A program made the translations under genes and the position numbers. From NCBI GenBank assembly GCA_902769805.1, contig CACXQL010000005.1:62001-126000 (forward strand): a DNA stretch of 64,000 nucleotides, read 5' to 3'. The DNA is from an uncultured Prevotellaceae bacterium. Lineage in GTDB: Bacteria > Bacteroidota > Bacteroidia > Bacteroidales > Bacteroidaceae. Of this stretch, positions 55,474-63,371 are shown piece by piece (position 1 is the first letter of the stretch; each line of letters starts with the position of its first letter). A model generated the notes under the pieces. The model saw only the letters and a program-made list of their open reading frames with translations. It did not search any database and was not told the origin of the DNA.

Positions 55474-56883
55474 ATGGCAAAAGATAAGATCATGTACGTC
55501 TGCTCTAACTGCGGACAGGAGTCTGCCAAGTGGATTGGCAAGTGTCCTGCATGCGGACAGTGGAATACGTTCAAGGAGATCAAAGCCTCACCTCAACCCC
55601 TCTCCTTCAGGCGAGGGGCTTTTGGTACTGGTGACTCGATATCAAGTCGTGGACGTGACGCTGGTAAGGTGCTGCGACTCCGTGATATCTCTGCTCATGA
55701 CGATCCTCGCATCGATATGCACGACGAGGAACTGAATCGTGTACTGGGTGGCGGTCTGGTACCTGGCTCTATCGTGTTGTTAGGCGGTGAACCTGGTATC
55801 GGAAAGTCAACGCTTACCTTGCAGACCATGCTCCATCTGCCAGAAAAGAAAGTGCTGTATATCAGCGGTGAGGAATCAGCACACCAACTGAAGATGCGCG
55901 CGGAACGATTGACAAGTCCACTCCCTTTGGAGGGGGATGGGGAAGGCTTCCTCATCCTCACTGAGAATTCCCTCGAAGCCATCTTCGAGCATATCAAGGA
56001 GGTGCAACCTGAACTGGTGGTTGTCGATTCTATCCAGACCATTGCCACGGAGGATGTAGACTCTTCGGCAGGCAGTATTAGCCAAGTGCGTGAGTGCGCC
56101 TCTGCCCTACTCCGTTATGCCAAAACGAGTGGCGTACCTGTCATCCTTATCGGACATATCACCAAGGAAGGAACGCTGGCTGGTCCGAAAATCTTGGAGC
56201 ATATCGTGGACACCGTCATCCAGTTTGAGGGCGACCAGCATTATATGTATCGCATCCTGCGCTCGATCAAGAACCGTTTTGGCAGTACCTCCGAGTTAGG
56301 TATCTATGAGATGCAGCAGACAGGACTCCGACAGGTCAGCAACCCCTCGGAACTGTTATTGACAGAAGACCATGACGGACTGAGTGGTGTCGCTATCAGT
56401 TCCGCCATCGAGGGTGTCCGTCCTTTCTTGGTAGAGACACAGGCACTGGTCAGCAGTGCCGCCTACGGAACACCACAGCGCAGTGCGACTGGTTTCGACC
56501 AGCGCCGGCTGAACATGCTGTTGGCTGTCTTGGAGAAACGCGTTGGTTTCAAACTGATGCAGAAGGATGTGTTCCTGAATATCGCGGGAGGTCTTCGTGT
56601 GACGGATATGGCAATGGACCTCAGTGTCATTGCCGCCGTCCTGTCGTCTAATGTCGACACACCCATTGAGAGTGGCTGGTGCATGGCTGGTGAGGTCGGA
56701 CTCAGTGGTGAGGTACGCCCCGTGGCACGTATCGAACAGCGTATCTCAGAGGCGGAGAAGTTAGGATTCTCGCACATCATCATCCCCAAATACAACCTCT
56801 CGGGACTGAACCGCAAGAAGTTCAACATAGAACTTGTACCTGTCCGCAAGGTAGAGGAGGCGCTACGTGCTTTGTTCGGGTAA
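55474..56883 (+). CDS. radA: DNA repair protein RadA/Sms
   Basis: A 469-residue branch-migration ATPase. The zinc finger CSNCGQESAKWIGKCPACGQW, Walker A GGEPGIGKSTL, VVDSIQT Walker B, KNRFGSTSELG and the Lon-like C-terminal domain (GGLRVTDMAMDLSVIAAVLSSN, GEVGLSGEVRPV) are all present. Two short in-frame segments look foreign: SPQPLSFRRGAFG (about 38-50) in the linker after the zinc finger, and SPLPLEGDGEG (about 147-158) where relatives have about six fewer residues. Both are encoded by G/C-rich stretches that resemble intergenic repeats. The start at 55474 sits 10 bases after the promoter. Confidence 0.93.
   Translation: MAKDKIMYVCSNCGQESAKWIGKCPACGQWNTFKEIKASPQPLSFRRGAFGTGDSISSRGRDAGKVLRLRDISAHDDPRIDMHDEELNRVLGGGLVPGSIVLLGGEPGIGKSTLTLQTMLHLPEKKVLYISGEESAHQLKMRAERLTSPLPLEGDGEGFLILTENSLEAIFEHIKEVQPELVVVDSIQTIATEDVDSSAGSISQVRECASALLRYAKTSGVPVILIGHITKEGTLAGPKILEHIVDTVIQFEGDQHYMYRILRSIKNRFGSTSELGIYEMQQTGLRQVSNPSELLLTEDHDGLSGVAISSAIEGVRPFLVETQALVSSAAYGTPQRSATGFDQRRLNMLLAVLEKRVGFKLMQKDVFLNIAGGLRVTDMAMDLSVIAAVLSSNVDTPIESGWCMAGEVGLSGEVRPVARIEQRISEAEKLGFSHIIIPKYNLSGLNRKKFNIELVPVRKVEEALRALFG
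55587..55625 (+). repeat. G/C-rich repeat-like insert in radA (first)
   Basis: CCCCTC near 55597 pairs with GAGGGG near 55613 in a short imperfect hairpin; the stretch is unlike the codon use around it and encodes SPQPLSFRRGAFG. Confidence 0.4.
55914..55950 (+). repeat. G/C-rich repeat-like insert in radA (second)
   Basis: The stretch contains CTCCCTTTGGAGGGGGATGG-type sequence with a CTCC/GGAG hairpin. It encodes SPLPLEGDGEG in frame and adds about six residues relative to E. coli RadA. Confidence 0.45.
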
Positions 56884-56887
56884 TAGT

Positions 56888-56919
56888 TTTGGTGTTTACA
56901 CGAAAAAATATTACCTTTG
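56888..56919 (+). promoter_or_regulatory. Promoter of the TonB-dependent receptor gene
   Basis: TTTG at 56888-56891 and TACCTTTG at 56912-56919 are 20 bases apart. Only 22 bases remain before the ATG at 56942, so there is no room for a leader riboswitch. Confidence 0.65.
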
Positions 56920-56941
56920 CACCCGCTTTTTTACAATTCAC

Positions 56942-58963
56942 ATGATGTACAAACCAAATTTCAATCAGCGCAAGGCACTCCGCTTCCACCATTTTACCAG
57001 GAAGGGATATGCACTTTTTGCCTGTTTGGGACGAGTAGTAACCATCAGTGTGCTGAGTGTAGCGACACTGACCTCTGCAAGTGCTGCCATTGACGACAAG
57101 GGCATGACAGAGACTGTTACCACCAATGATGACCAGACAGACAAAGAGGCGACGTTGGATGACGTGGAAGTCACCGGGTCACGCGCACCGCTTGCATTAG
57201 GGCAAGCAGCGAGAATGGTCACTGTACTGAGCCGCGAGGATATTCAGGCGGCGCCAGTACAAAGTATTAACGATTTATTAAAGTACGCTGTAGGCGTGGA
57301 TGTCCGTCAACGAGGACCGATTGGTGCACAGACGGATATCGGAATCAGAGGCAGCACGAGTGAGCAGATCACCGTCTTGCTCAACGGCATCAACATCTGT
57401 GATCCACAGACAGGTCATAACGCTTTCGACTTCCCTTGCGACATCGCGGACATTGAGCGCATAGAGATCCTTGAAGGTCCTGCAGGTCGTGTGTATGGCA
57501 CCAGTTCATTGGTGGGCGCGATTAATATCGTGACGAAAGATGCCGGAGGTAAAACGGCTGATGTCCGGCTGGAGGGTGGCTCCTTCGGTTACCTGTCGGC
57601 AGCAGGCCGCATAGGCTTGAACCGGCACAGTCTGAGTGCCAGCTACACCCGCAGCGACGGTTATTCACGGTCGAAAGCAGGAGCTCTGAACAGCGACTAC
57701 AGCGGAGGTAAAGTGTTCTATCAAGGCGGATATGCCCATGAGAACCTTCGTCTGAAATGGCACGCAGGACTGTCCACGAAGGGATTCGGCTCGAACACGT
57801 TCTACAGTGCCAAGTTCGACGAGCAGTTTGAGAAGACGGTGAAACTCTTCACTGCCCTGCAGGGAGAGCTGACAGCGGGACCGTTACATCTACGCCCGAA
57901 CATCTACTGGAACCGTTCACATGACCGCTTTGAGCTGATCAGAGGCTCTGAGGACAAGGTACCTTTCAACTACCACCGTACGGATGTCTTCGGCATCAAC
58001 CTCAACAGTTACTTCGACTGGCTGTTGGGACGAACAGCCTTCGGTGCAGAGTTCCGCAACGAGGACATTGTCAGTACCAATCTCGGTGAACCACTCTCCG
58101 ATCCGTTCAGTCATTATAAGGTGGGACTGAACCGCTCTAACCTCTCCTTCCATCTGGAGCATAACATCCTGTTGAAACGTTTCACCCTCTCGGCTGGTTT
58201 CATTGCAGTGAAGAACACCTGGAACCAGATGCCGTTTAAGGTATATCCGGGTATCGATGCCAGCTACCGTATCGGTGACAACTGGAAGATCTATGCCTCG
58301 TATAACTCATCCCTCCGCATGCCTTCCTTTACAGAACTGTACTACAGCGTAGGAGGTCATAAGGCGGACAAATACCTGAAGCCGGAGGAACTGCACGCCA
58401 TCGAGGGCGGTGTGAAATTCAACACGACACACTTCAGTGCCAAGGCAAGCGTCTTCCACCATCATGCCCGCAACATGATTGACTGGGTGATGGATACCCG
58501 CGAGACGGAACCCGTCTGGGAGAGTGTCAACCACACGAAGGTCAACACTACCGGATTGGAAGCATCTGCCATTCTTCACTCTTCACTCTTCACTCTTCAC
58601 TTAGCCTACTGCTACCTGCACCAGGACAAGGACACGGAGGACTATCTACAGTCGCAATATTCCCTTGAGTATCTGCGTCACAAGCTGACGGCATCATTGC
58701 TCCTGCATCTCATGAAATGGCTCGACCTCTCGGTGATGTATCGTTTCCAGGACCGTATGGGATCTTACACGACTGTCGACGGAGAGGTGAAGAACTATCA
58801 TCCCTACTCCGTGGTAGATGCGAGACTCAGTTGGAATGCCGACACCTATTCCATATACATAGAGACAAACAACCTGACCAGCAAGCGGTATGTAGACTAC
58901 GGCAACGTGCCACAACCCGGGTGCTGGGTGATGGCTGGTGCCAGATACCATTTCAACCTTTAA
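56942..58963 (+). CDS. TonB-dependent outer-membrane receptor (BtuB/ZnuD-like size)
   Basis: A 673-residue receptor starting Met-Met-Tyr with a long basic N-region and signal peptide ending near TSASAA. The TonB-box/plug region shows LDDVEVTGSRAPL, TVLSREDIQAAPVQSINDLLKYAVGVDVRQRG, GIRGSTSEQITVLLNGI and RIEILEGPAGRVYGTSSLVGAINIVTK. The 22-strand barrel ends CWVMAGARYHFNL. No carboxypeptidase-like N-domain and no SusD partner exist, so the cargo is likely a metal or cofactor. The convergent neighbour is a COG0523 metal GTPase. Four 7-base repeats lie within the gene at 58574-58601, near codon 544. Confidence 0.88.
   Translation: MMYKPNFNQRKALRFHHFTRKGYALFACLGRVVTISVLSVATLTSASAAIDDKGMTETVTTNDDQTDKEATLDDVEVTGSRAPLALGQAARMVTVLSREDIQAAPVQSINDLLKYAVGVDVRQRGPIGAQTDIGIRGSTSEQITVLLNGINICDPQTGHNAFDFPCDIADIERIEILEGPAGRVYGTSSLVGAINIVTKDAGGKTADVRLEGGSFGYLSAAGRIGLNRHSLSASYTRSDGYSRSKAGALNSDYSGGKVFYQGGYAHENLRLKWHAGLSTKGFGSNTFYSAKFDEQFEKTVKLFTALQGELTAGPLHLRPNIYWNRSHDRFELIRGSEDKVPFNYHRTDVFGINLNSYFDWLLGRTAFGAEFRNEDIVSTNLGEPLSDPFSHYKVGLNRSNLSFHLEHNILLKRFTLSAGFIAVKNTWNQMPFKVYPGIDASYRIGDNWKIYASYNSSLRMPSFTELYYSVGGHKADKYLKPEELHAIEGGVKFNTTHFSAKASVFHHHARNMIDWVMDTRETEPVWESVNHTKVNTTGLEASAILHSSLFTLHLAYCYLHQDKDTEDYLQSQYSLEYLRHKLTASLLLHLMKWLDLSVMYRFQDRMGSYTTVDGEVKNYHPYSVVDARLSWNADTYSIYIETNNLTSKRYVDYGNVPQPGCWVMAGARYHFNL
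58574..58601 (+). repeat. Four tandem CTTCACT heptamers inside the receptor gene
   Basis: Exactly four head-to-tail copies of CTTCACT (58574-58601) encode LHSSLFTLH in the barrel. Because 7 is not a multiple of 3, gain or loss of one copy would shift the frame and truncate the protein. Confidence 0.85.
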
Positions 58964-58966
58964 AGA

Positions 58967-59006
58967 ACATGCTCGGATTCGCTTTTGAATCCGAGCATGT
59001 ATTTTT
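58967..59006 (+). terminator. Terminator after the TonB receptor gene
   Basis: A perfect 14-base inverted repeat ACATGCTCGGATTC / GAATCCGAGCATGT (58967-58980 and 58987-59000), then ATTTTT. It sits between convergent genes and may serve both. Confidence 0.85.
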
Positions 59007-60210
59007 ATGCTAAGCAGAAATCCAGGTCTTTGGTGATCTGCTCTTTATCCAGATGCTGTCCGATGAACACCAGCTTCTGCATACGGTCACCATACTGGTC
59101 GTCCCAGTCATGCCGCAGCTTCTCGTCACGTGCCATCATCATGTCCAGCTCCTCCTTCGGCATGGTGGCATACCACTGTCCCGCATTACGCAGTGACACC
59201 TGTCTGCCTGCCTGCTCAAAGACGTAGCAGATGTCTTCCTCGCCCTTGAAGTAGCAGATACCCTTGGCACGGATAATGCTCTTGGGCCACTTACGGGCGA
59301 CAAACTCGTCGAACAATCCAAGGTTCAAAGGACGACGGGCATAATAGACGAAGGTGCCGATACCGTATTCCTCAGCCTCGCCTTCATCATGGTGGTGGTG
59401 ATGGTGGTGGTGCTCATGTTCGTGGTGATGCTCATGGTCATCATCATGGTCGTCGTCATCATCCTCATCCTCGTCATGACCGTTCTCCAGTTCCTGAATC
59501 CAAGCTGCTGAGGTGGCAACCTCATCGAAATTGAACTTCTCTGTATGAATCAGTTTTTCAAGGTCTACGTCACAATAGTCACACTCAATGATCTCCGCCT
59601 TGGGCTGGATGGTACGGATAATCTCCCTCACCTTACCCAGTTCCTCTTTCGACACCTCTGAGGCTTTGTTGAGCAGAATGATGTTACAGAACTCGATCTG
59701 TTGGATGACGAGGTTCTCAATATCCTCCTCGTCGATATTCTGGCGCAACAGGTCGTTGCCTCCCTCAAACTCGTCACGCATCCGGAGGGCATCGACCACC
59801 GTCACGATACTGTCGAGTTGCAGGTAACCGTCCTTCACATACTCAGGACCTAAAGAGGGAATACTGCAGATGGTCTGTGCGATAGGACCTGGCTCACAGA
59901 TACCACTTGCCTCGATGACGATATAGTCGAAGCGGTGCATGGCGAGGATGTCCTGCAACTGCTTCACCAAGTCCATCTTCAGCGTACAGCAGATACAACC
60001 GTTCTGCAACGCCATCAGTGAGTCGTCCTGTTGTCCGACGACCCCACCCTTCTCTATCAGGTCAGCATCGATATTCACCTCACCGATATCATTGACGATA
60101 ACAGCAAACTTTATCCCTTTCTTATTCTGCAAGATGCGGTTCAGAAGTGTTGTCTTACCACTGCCTAAATAACCCGTAAGCAGCAGGACGGGAATATTCT
60201 GAATATTCAT
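59005..60210 (-). CDS. COG0523 (CobW/ZNG1-type) GTPase with His-rich loop
   Basis: A 401-residue G3E GTPase starting MNIQNIPVLLLTGYLGSGKTTLLN (Walker A). The metal motif GCICCTLK (CxCC) is near residue 65, with EASGICEPGPIAQT and NKASEVS (NKxD-like) further on. A run rich in Asp and His (about 243-275) makes up the variable loop before the CobW C-terminal domain (FVYYARRPLNLGLFDEF, RAKGICYF). Such proteins insert or traffic metals, most often zinc, in the cytoplasm. The start at 60210 is preferred over a reading upstream, which would cross the -7 box. Confidence 0.88.
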   Translation of the reverse strand: MNIQNIPVLLLTGYLGSGKTTLLNRILQNKKGIKFAVIVNDIGEVNIDADLIEKGGVVGQQDDSLMALQNGCICCTLKMDLVKQLQDILAMHRFDYIVIEASGICEPGPIAQTICSIPSLGPEYVKDGYLQLDSIVTVVDALRMRDEFEGGNDLLRQNIDEEDIENLVIQQIEFCNIILLNKASEVSKEELGKVREIIRTIQPKAEIIECDYCDVDLEKLIHTEKFNFDEVATSAAWIQELENGHDEDEDDDDDHDDDHEHHHEHEHHHHHHHHDEGEAEEYGIGTFVYYARRPLNLGLFDEFVARKWPKSIIRAKGICYFKGEEDICYVFEQAGRQVSLRNAGQWYATMPKEELDMMMARDEKLRHDWDDQYGDRMQKLVFIGQHLDKEQITKDLDFCLA

Positions 60211-60240
60211 TGTCTTTATAACCTTTGTTGATTTGGATTG

Positions 60241-60272
60241 CAAAGGTAATCATTTTCCGCCAAACAAGCAAA
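60241..60272 (-). promoter_or_regulatory. Promoter of the COG0523 GTPase gene
   Basis: On the minus strand TTTG (60269-60272) and TACCTTTG (60241-60248) are 20 bases apart, 30 bases before the ATG at 60210. Confidence 0.6.
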
Positions 60273-60306
60273 ATCTTAAGATTTCTTTTCAATTTGCAAA
60301 GTCCGT

Positions 60307-60325
60307 CTTACATTATGAATGTAAG
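60307..60325. repeat. Small inverted repeat between the GTPase and pgk genes
   Basis: CTTACAT / ATGTAAG with a 5-base loop (60307-60313 and 60319-60325). It could be an operator; nothing further supports this. Confidence 0.3.
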
Positions 60326-60345
60326 TAAGCAAAAAAGTTTTAAAT

Positions 60346-60373
60346 TATGAACTATGAACTATGAACTATGAAC
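60346..60373 (+). repeat. Four tandem TATGAAC heptamers upstream of pgk
   Basis: Four exact head-to-tail copies of TATGAAC end 9 bases before the pgk -7 box and occupy the place where a -33 element would lie. Copy-number change would move sequence relative to the promoter. Confidence 0.85.
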
Positions 60374-60382
60374 TTATTTTCG

Positions 60383-60390
60383 TATCTTTG
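60383..60390 (+). promoter_or_regulatory. -7 box of pgk
   Basis: TATCTTTG matches TAnnTTTG, 43 bases before the ATG at 60434. No TTTG lies about 20 bases upstream; the heptamer array is there instead. Confidence 0.55.
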
Positions 60391-60433
60391 CGTTCGATTT
60401 TGAATATTCAAACCAATTAAATAACACAAGATT

Positions 60434-61705
60434 ATGACAATCAATGAATTCAACTTTGCCGGTAAGAAGGCAATCGTACGTGTAGACTTCAACGTACCCC
60501 TGGACGAGAATGGTAAGATTACGGACGACACCCGTATCCGTGGTGCCCTTCCTACTTTGAAGAAGATCCTTGCCGACGGTGGTGCTACCATCATCATGTC
60601 ACACATGGGTAAGCCCAAGGGGAAAGTAGACATGAAGAAGTCACTGGGTCAGATCCGTGAGGCTGTGGAGAAGGCACTGGGCGTTCCCGTAGCTTTTGCT
60701 CCTGACTGCGCTAAGGCTCAGGATGCTGCCAAGGCTCTGAAAATGGGTGAGGCACTGTTGCTGGAGAACCTCCGTTTCTATCCTGAGGAGGAGGGTAAGC
60801 CCGTAGGTATCGACAAGGAAGATCCTAAATATGACGAGGCTAAGAAGGCGATGAAGGCTTCTCAGAAGGAGTTTGCCAAGACACTTGCCTCTTATGCTGA
60901 CTGCTACGTGATGGATGCCTTCGGTACTGCTCACCGTAAGCATGCCTCTACCGCCGTCATCGCTGACTATTTCGATGCTGACAACAAGATGCTGGGTCTG
61001 CTGATGGAGAAAGAGGTAAAGGCTGTCGACGCTGTCCTCTCTAACATCAAGCGTCCTTTCGTTGCCATCATGGGTGGCTCTAAGGTTTCTTCTAAGATCG
61101 GTATCATTGAGAACCTGCTCGGTAAGGTTGACAAGCTCATCCTCTGCGGTGGTATGACATACACCTTCGCCAAGGCTCACAATGGTGAGATTGGTGACTC
61201 TATCGTTGAGCTCGACAAGCTGGATGTAGCACTTGGCGTTGAGGAACTGGCTAAGAAGAACGGCGTTGAACTCGTTCTCGGTTCTGATTGTACCGCTACC
61301 AACGGTCTTGACTTCGGTACGATGACTGTCAAGGAGGGTGCTGAGATTATCACCTGCCCTGCCAACAAGGTTCCTGCCGGTTTCGAGGGTGTTGACGCTG
61401 GTCCTGAGAGCCAGAAGGCTTTCGCTGAGGCAATCAAGGGTGCCAAGACCATTCTGTGGAACGGTCCTGCAGGTGTCTTCGAGTGTGACGCTTTCACTGC
61501 TGGTTCACGTGCTATCGGTGAGGCCATCGCTAAGGCAACAGCTGAGGGTGCATTCTCTCTGATTGGTGGTGGTGACTCTGTAGCTTGTGTCAACAAGTTC
61601 GGTCTTGCTGATCAGGTTTCTTACATCTCTACTGGTGGTGGTGCGCTGCTCGAAGCTATCGAGGGTAAGGTTCTCCCAGGTGTTGCAGCCATCAAGGGCG
61701 AGTAA
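60434..61705 (+). CDS. pgk: Phosphoglycerate kinase
   Basis: A 423-residue glycolytic enzyme that makes ATP from 1,3-bisphosphoglycerate. [23 protein letters not shown] at the N-terminus, [66 protein letters not shown] and GGGDSVACV are all standard. Slightly longer than E. coli Pgk (387). Codon use is strongly biased, as expected for a highly expressed gene. The stop overlaps the next ATG (TAATG). Confidence 0.96.
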   Translation: MTINEFNFAGKKAIVRVDFNVPLDENGKITDDTRIRGALPTLKKILADGGATIIMSHMGKPKGKVDMKKSLGQIREAVEKALGVPVAFAPDCAKAQDAAKALKMGEALLLENLRFYPEEEGKPVGIDKEDPKYDEAKKAMKASQKEFAKTLASYADCYVMDAFGTAHRKHASTAVIADYFDADNKMLGLLMEKEVKAVDAVLSNIKRPFVAIMGGSKVSSKIGIIENLLGKVDKLILCGGMTYTFAKAHNGEIGDSIVELDKLDVALGVEELAKKNGVELVLGSDCTATNGLDFGTMTVKEGAEIITCPANKVPAGFEGVDAGPESQKAFAEAIKGAKTILWNGPAGVFECDAFTAGSRAIGEAIAKATAEGAFSLIGGGDSVACVNKFGLADQVSYISTGGGALLEAIEGKVLPGVAAIKGE

Positions 61706-62502
61706 TGAAACACATTTATATAACCATGATGATGACCGCACTGCTTATTGCAGGCGGTCATCATGCTTTTGCGGCGAAGCGTCCTCTCATCACGGACATC
61801 GTCAGTTTCGAGAAGAGTGACTCGGCTGCAGAGGTCTCCTTATTGGTTCACTGGCCTTGTAAAGGAGAGCAGGTCCTGGTAGACAGCCTGCGCCATCATA
61901 TCGCCGATCTACTCGGAGGTGAGTTCAATAGTCCCGATGATATCCTGTCTTATGGAGCATCACTGTTTGAGTCGCTGTCAGCTGATTGGCATAGTGTTTA
62001 TGATGAGATGCCCCCTGAGGAACGCTTGGGAGCCTTTTCCAAGAGTCACCATATCACTAAGCTGGCTGAGACCAGTCGTTACATCACCTATTACTATCAA
62101 ACATACGACTATGGTGGCGGCATACATGGCTATACTACCGAAGTAGGCTTTACCTTCCGCAAGAGTGACGGCAAGCAGATACCATTGCTTGCGAACACCG
62201 ACTCACCCAGACTCGCCCAACTCATCAAGGAGGGTGTAAGGAGTTTCTTTTCAGGTGGTTCTGATAAACCTTTGACCGATGAAGAATTGCTTGAGTATCT
62301 TTTTGCAGAAGAAGTTGAAAGTCTCAATGATCTCCCATTGCCAGGTAACTCTCCCTATCTCACTGAGACAGGAGTCGTATTCCTCTACACCCAGTATGAG
62401 ATAGCCCCCTATTCTTCTGGCATCATCACTTTCGAGATTCCCTTCAAGGATATCCGTCCCTTCCTTACTCCTGACGCACAGAAACTGATACCGTCAGAAT
62501 AA
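61705..62502 (+). CDS. Exported DUF3298-type protein
   Basis: A 265-residue protein with a signal peptide (ITMMMTALLIAGGHHAFA). The C-terminal half carries the DUF3298/RsiV-like pattern: YQTYDYGGGIHGYTTEVGFTFRKSDGKQIPL, LIKEGVRSFF, GVVFLYTQYEIAPYSSGIITFEIPFKDIRPFL. Similar proteins are lipoproteins or anti-sigma factors of unknown role. The start shares a base with the pgk stop, so translation is coupled to pgk although the two functions appear unrelated. Confidence 0.82.
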   Translation: MKHIYITMMMTALLIAGGHHAFAAKRPLITDIVSFEKSDSAAEVSLLVHWPCKGEQVLVDSLRHHIADLLGGEFNSPDDILSYGASLFESLSADWHSVYDEMPPEERLGAFSKSHHITKLAETSRYITYYYQTYDYGGGIHGYTTEVGFTFRKSDGKQIPLLANTDSPRLAQLIKEGVRSFFSGGSDKPLTDEELLEYLFAEEVESLNDLPLPGNSPYLTETGVVFLYTQYEIAPYSSGIITFEIPFKDIRPFLTPDAQKLIPSE

Positions 62503-62534
62503 AGAAGGGACTATCCTCCGATAGTCCCTTCTTT
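62501..62534. terminator. Bidirectional terminator
   Basis: A perfect 14-base inverted repeat (AAAGAAGGGACTAT / ATAGTCCCTTCTTT, 62501-62514 and 62521-62534) between the convergent DUF3298 and cytidylate-kinase-like genes, with T/A-rich flanks on both sides. Confidence 0.8.
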
Positions 62535-62546
62535 ATTCTGATGATG

Positions 62547-63185
62547 TTACCCAATATAGTTCATGATGATATCCACAATCTCATCCTCAGTCTTGCCGTC
62601 GGCTCTGATGACGAGGTCATAGTTGTGGGTATCATAACGTGAAGTACCCGTATATTCCTTCAGGTAGTTCTCACGCATCTTGTCCACCTTATCGATGATC
62701 TTACGCGCCTCTTCCTCTGTGATATTCTGCTTTTTGGCAACACGCTTCATGCGGAAGGGCATCGATGCCTGGATGAGAATATGCAGGTGGTTCGGATGCT
62801 TACGAAGGATATAGAAGCCCGTACGTCCAGCCACGACACAAGACTCTTCCTCAGCGAGGGTGTTAAGGATTTCCTCCTCCGACTTGAAAATCTCGAAAGT
62901 ACTCAATGCCTCAGGAGCCTCCCCCATCTTCACCTCGTAGTAATTCGGTGAGAAGTTCTCGTCACTGAACATGATGCGCTTGAACTCTGCCCACCAGCCT
63001 TGCTTACGTCCCTTTATCTTCTCTATCTCCTCTGCAGAGAGATGATATTTATCCTCCAACGCCATGATGAGCGCCTTGTCAAAGAATGGAACACCCAGTT
63101 TCTCAGATAACTTGCGACCTACTGTGCGACCGCCACTACCCAACTCACGATTGAGGGTAATCACAAATTTCTCGTTCTTATTCAT
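62547..63185 (-). CDS. Cytidylate-kinase-like family protein
   Basis: A 212-residue P-loop-fold protein of the Cytidylate_kin2 group: VITLNRELGSGGRTVGRKLSEKLGVPFFDKALI at the N-terminus, CVVAGRTGFYILRKHPNHLHILIQA, MKRVAKKQNITEEEARKIIDKVDKMRENYLKEYTG and YDLVIRAD. The glycine-rich loop is RELGSGG rather than a full Walker A, as in other members. The nucleotide substrate is not proven. It has its own promoter and is monocistronic. Confidence 0.85.
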   Translation of the reverse strand: MNKNEKFVITLNRELGSGGRTVGRKLSEKLGVPFFDKALIMALEDKYHLSAEEIEKIKGRKQGWWAEFKRIMFSDENFSPNYYEVKMGEAPEALSTFEIFKSEEEILNTLAEEESCVVAGRTGFYILRKHPNHLHILIQASMPFRMKRVAKKQNITEEEARKIIDKVDKMRENYLKEYTGTSRYDTHNYDLVIRADGKTEDEIVDIIMNYIG

Positions 63186-63217
63186 AGTTTCATGTTTGTA
63201 ATATTAGTAGAGCTATG

Positions 63218-63249
63218 CAAAAATACGAAGATTTTCTGAAAGTCACAAA
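63218..63249 (-). promoter_or_regulatory. Promoter of the cytidylate-kinase-like gene
   Basis: On the minus strand TTTG (63246-63249) and TATTTTTG (63218-63225) are 20 bases apart, 32 bases before the ATG at 63185. Confidence 0.6.
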
Positions 63250-63314
63250 TGATTTAAAAGAAAAAGATAAAAGAGCACCCTTTTATAAAAGAATATTCAT
63301 CTCTTTCTCATAAA

Positions 63315-63349
63315 AAGGGGCTGACCATCACAATGGATGTCAGCCCCTT
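63315..63349 (-). terminator. Terminator after the elongation-factor gene
   Basis: The perfect 11-base inverted repeat AAGGGGCTGAC / GTCAGCCCCTT (63315-63325 and 63339-63349) is followed by a T run on the minus strand, 22 bases after the stop at 63372. Confidence 0.8.
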
Positions 63350-63371
63350 GATACCTATTAGAGATAAAAGA

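Noticed and set aside
56880..56945. Cobalamin riboswitch before the BtuB-like receptor
   Set aside because: Only 22 bases separate the -7 box and the ATG, and no B12-box pattern is seen.
59385..59480. His/Asp codon microsatellite in the COG0523 gene as a phase-variable repeat
   Set aside because: Units are multiples of three bases, so copy change would alter only the loop length.
60641..61180. Minus-strand open frame of 179 codons inside pgk
   Set aside because: Shadow of a strongly biased, highly expressed gene; no signals of its own.
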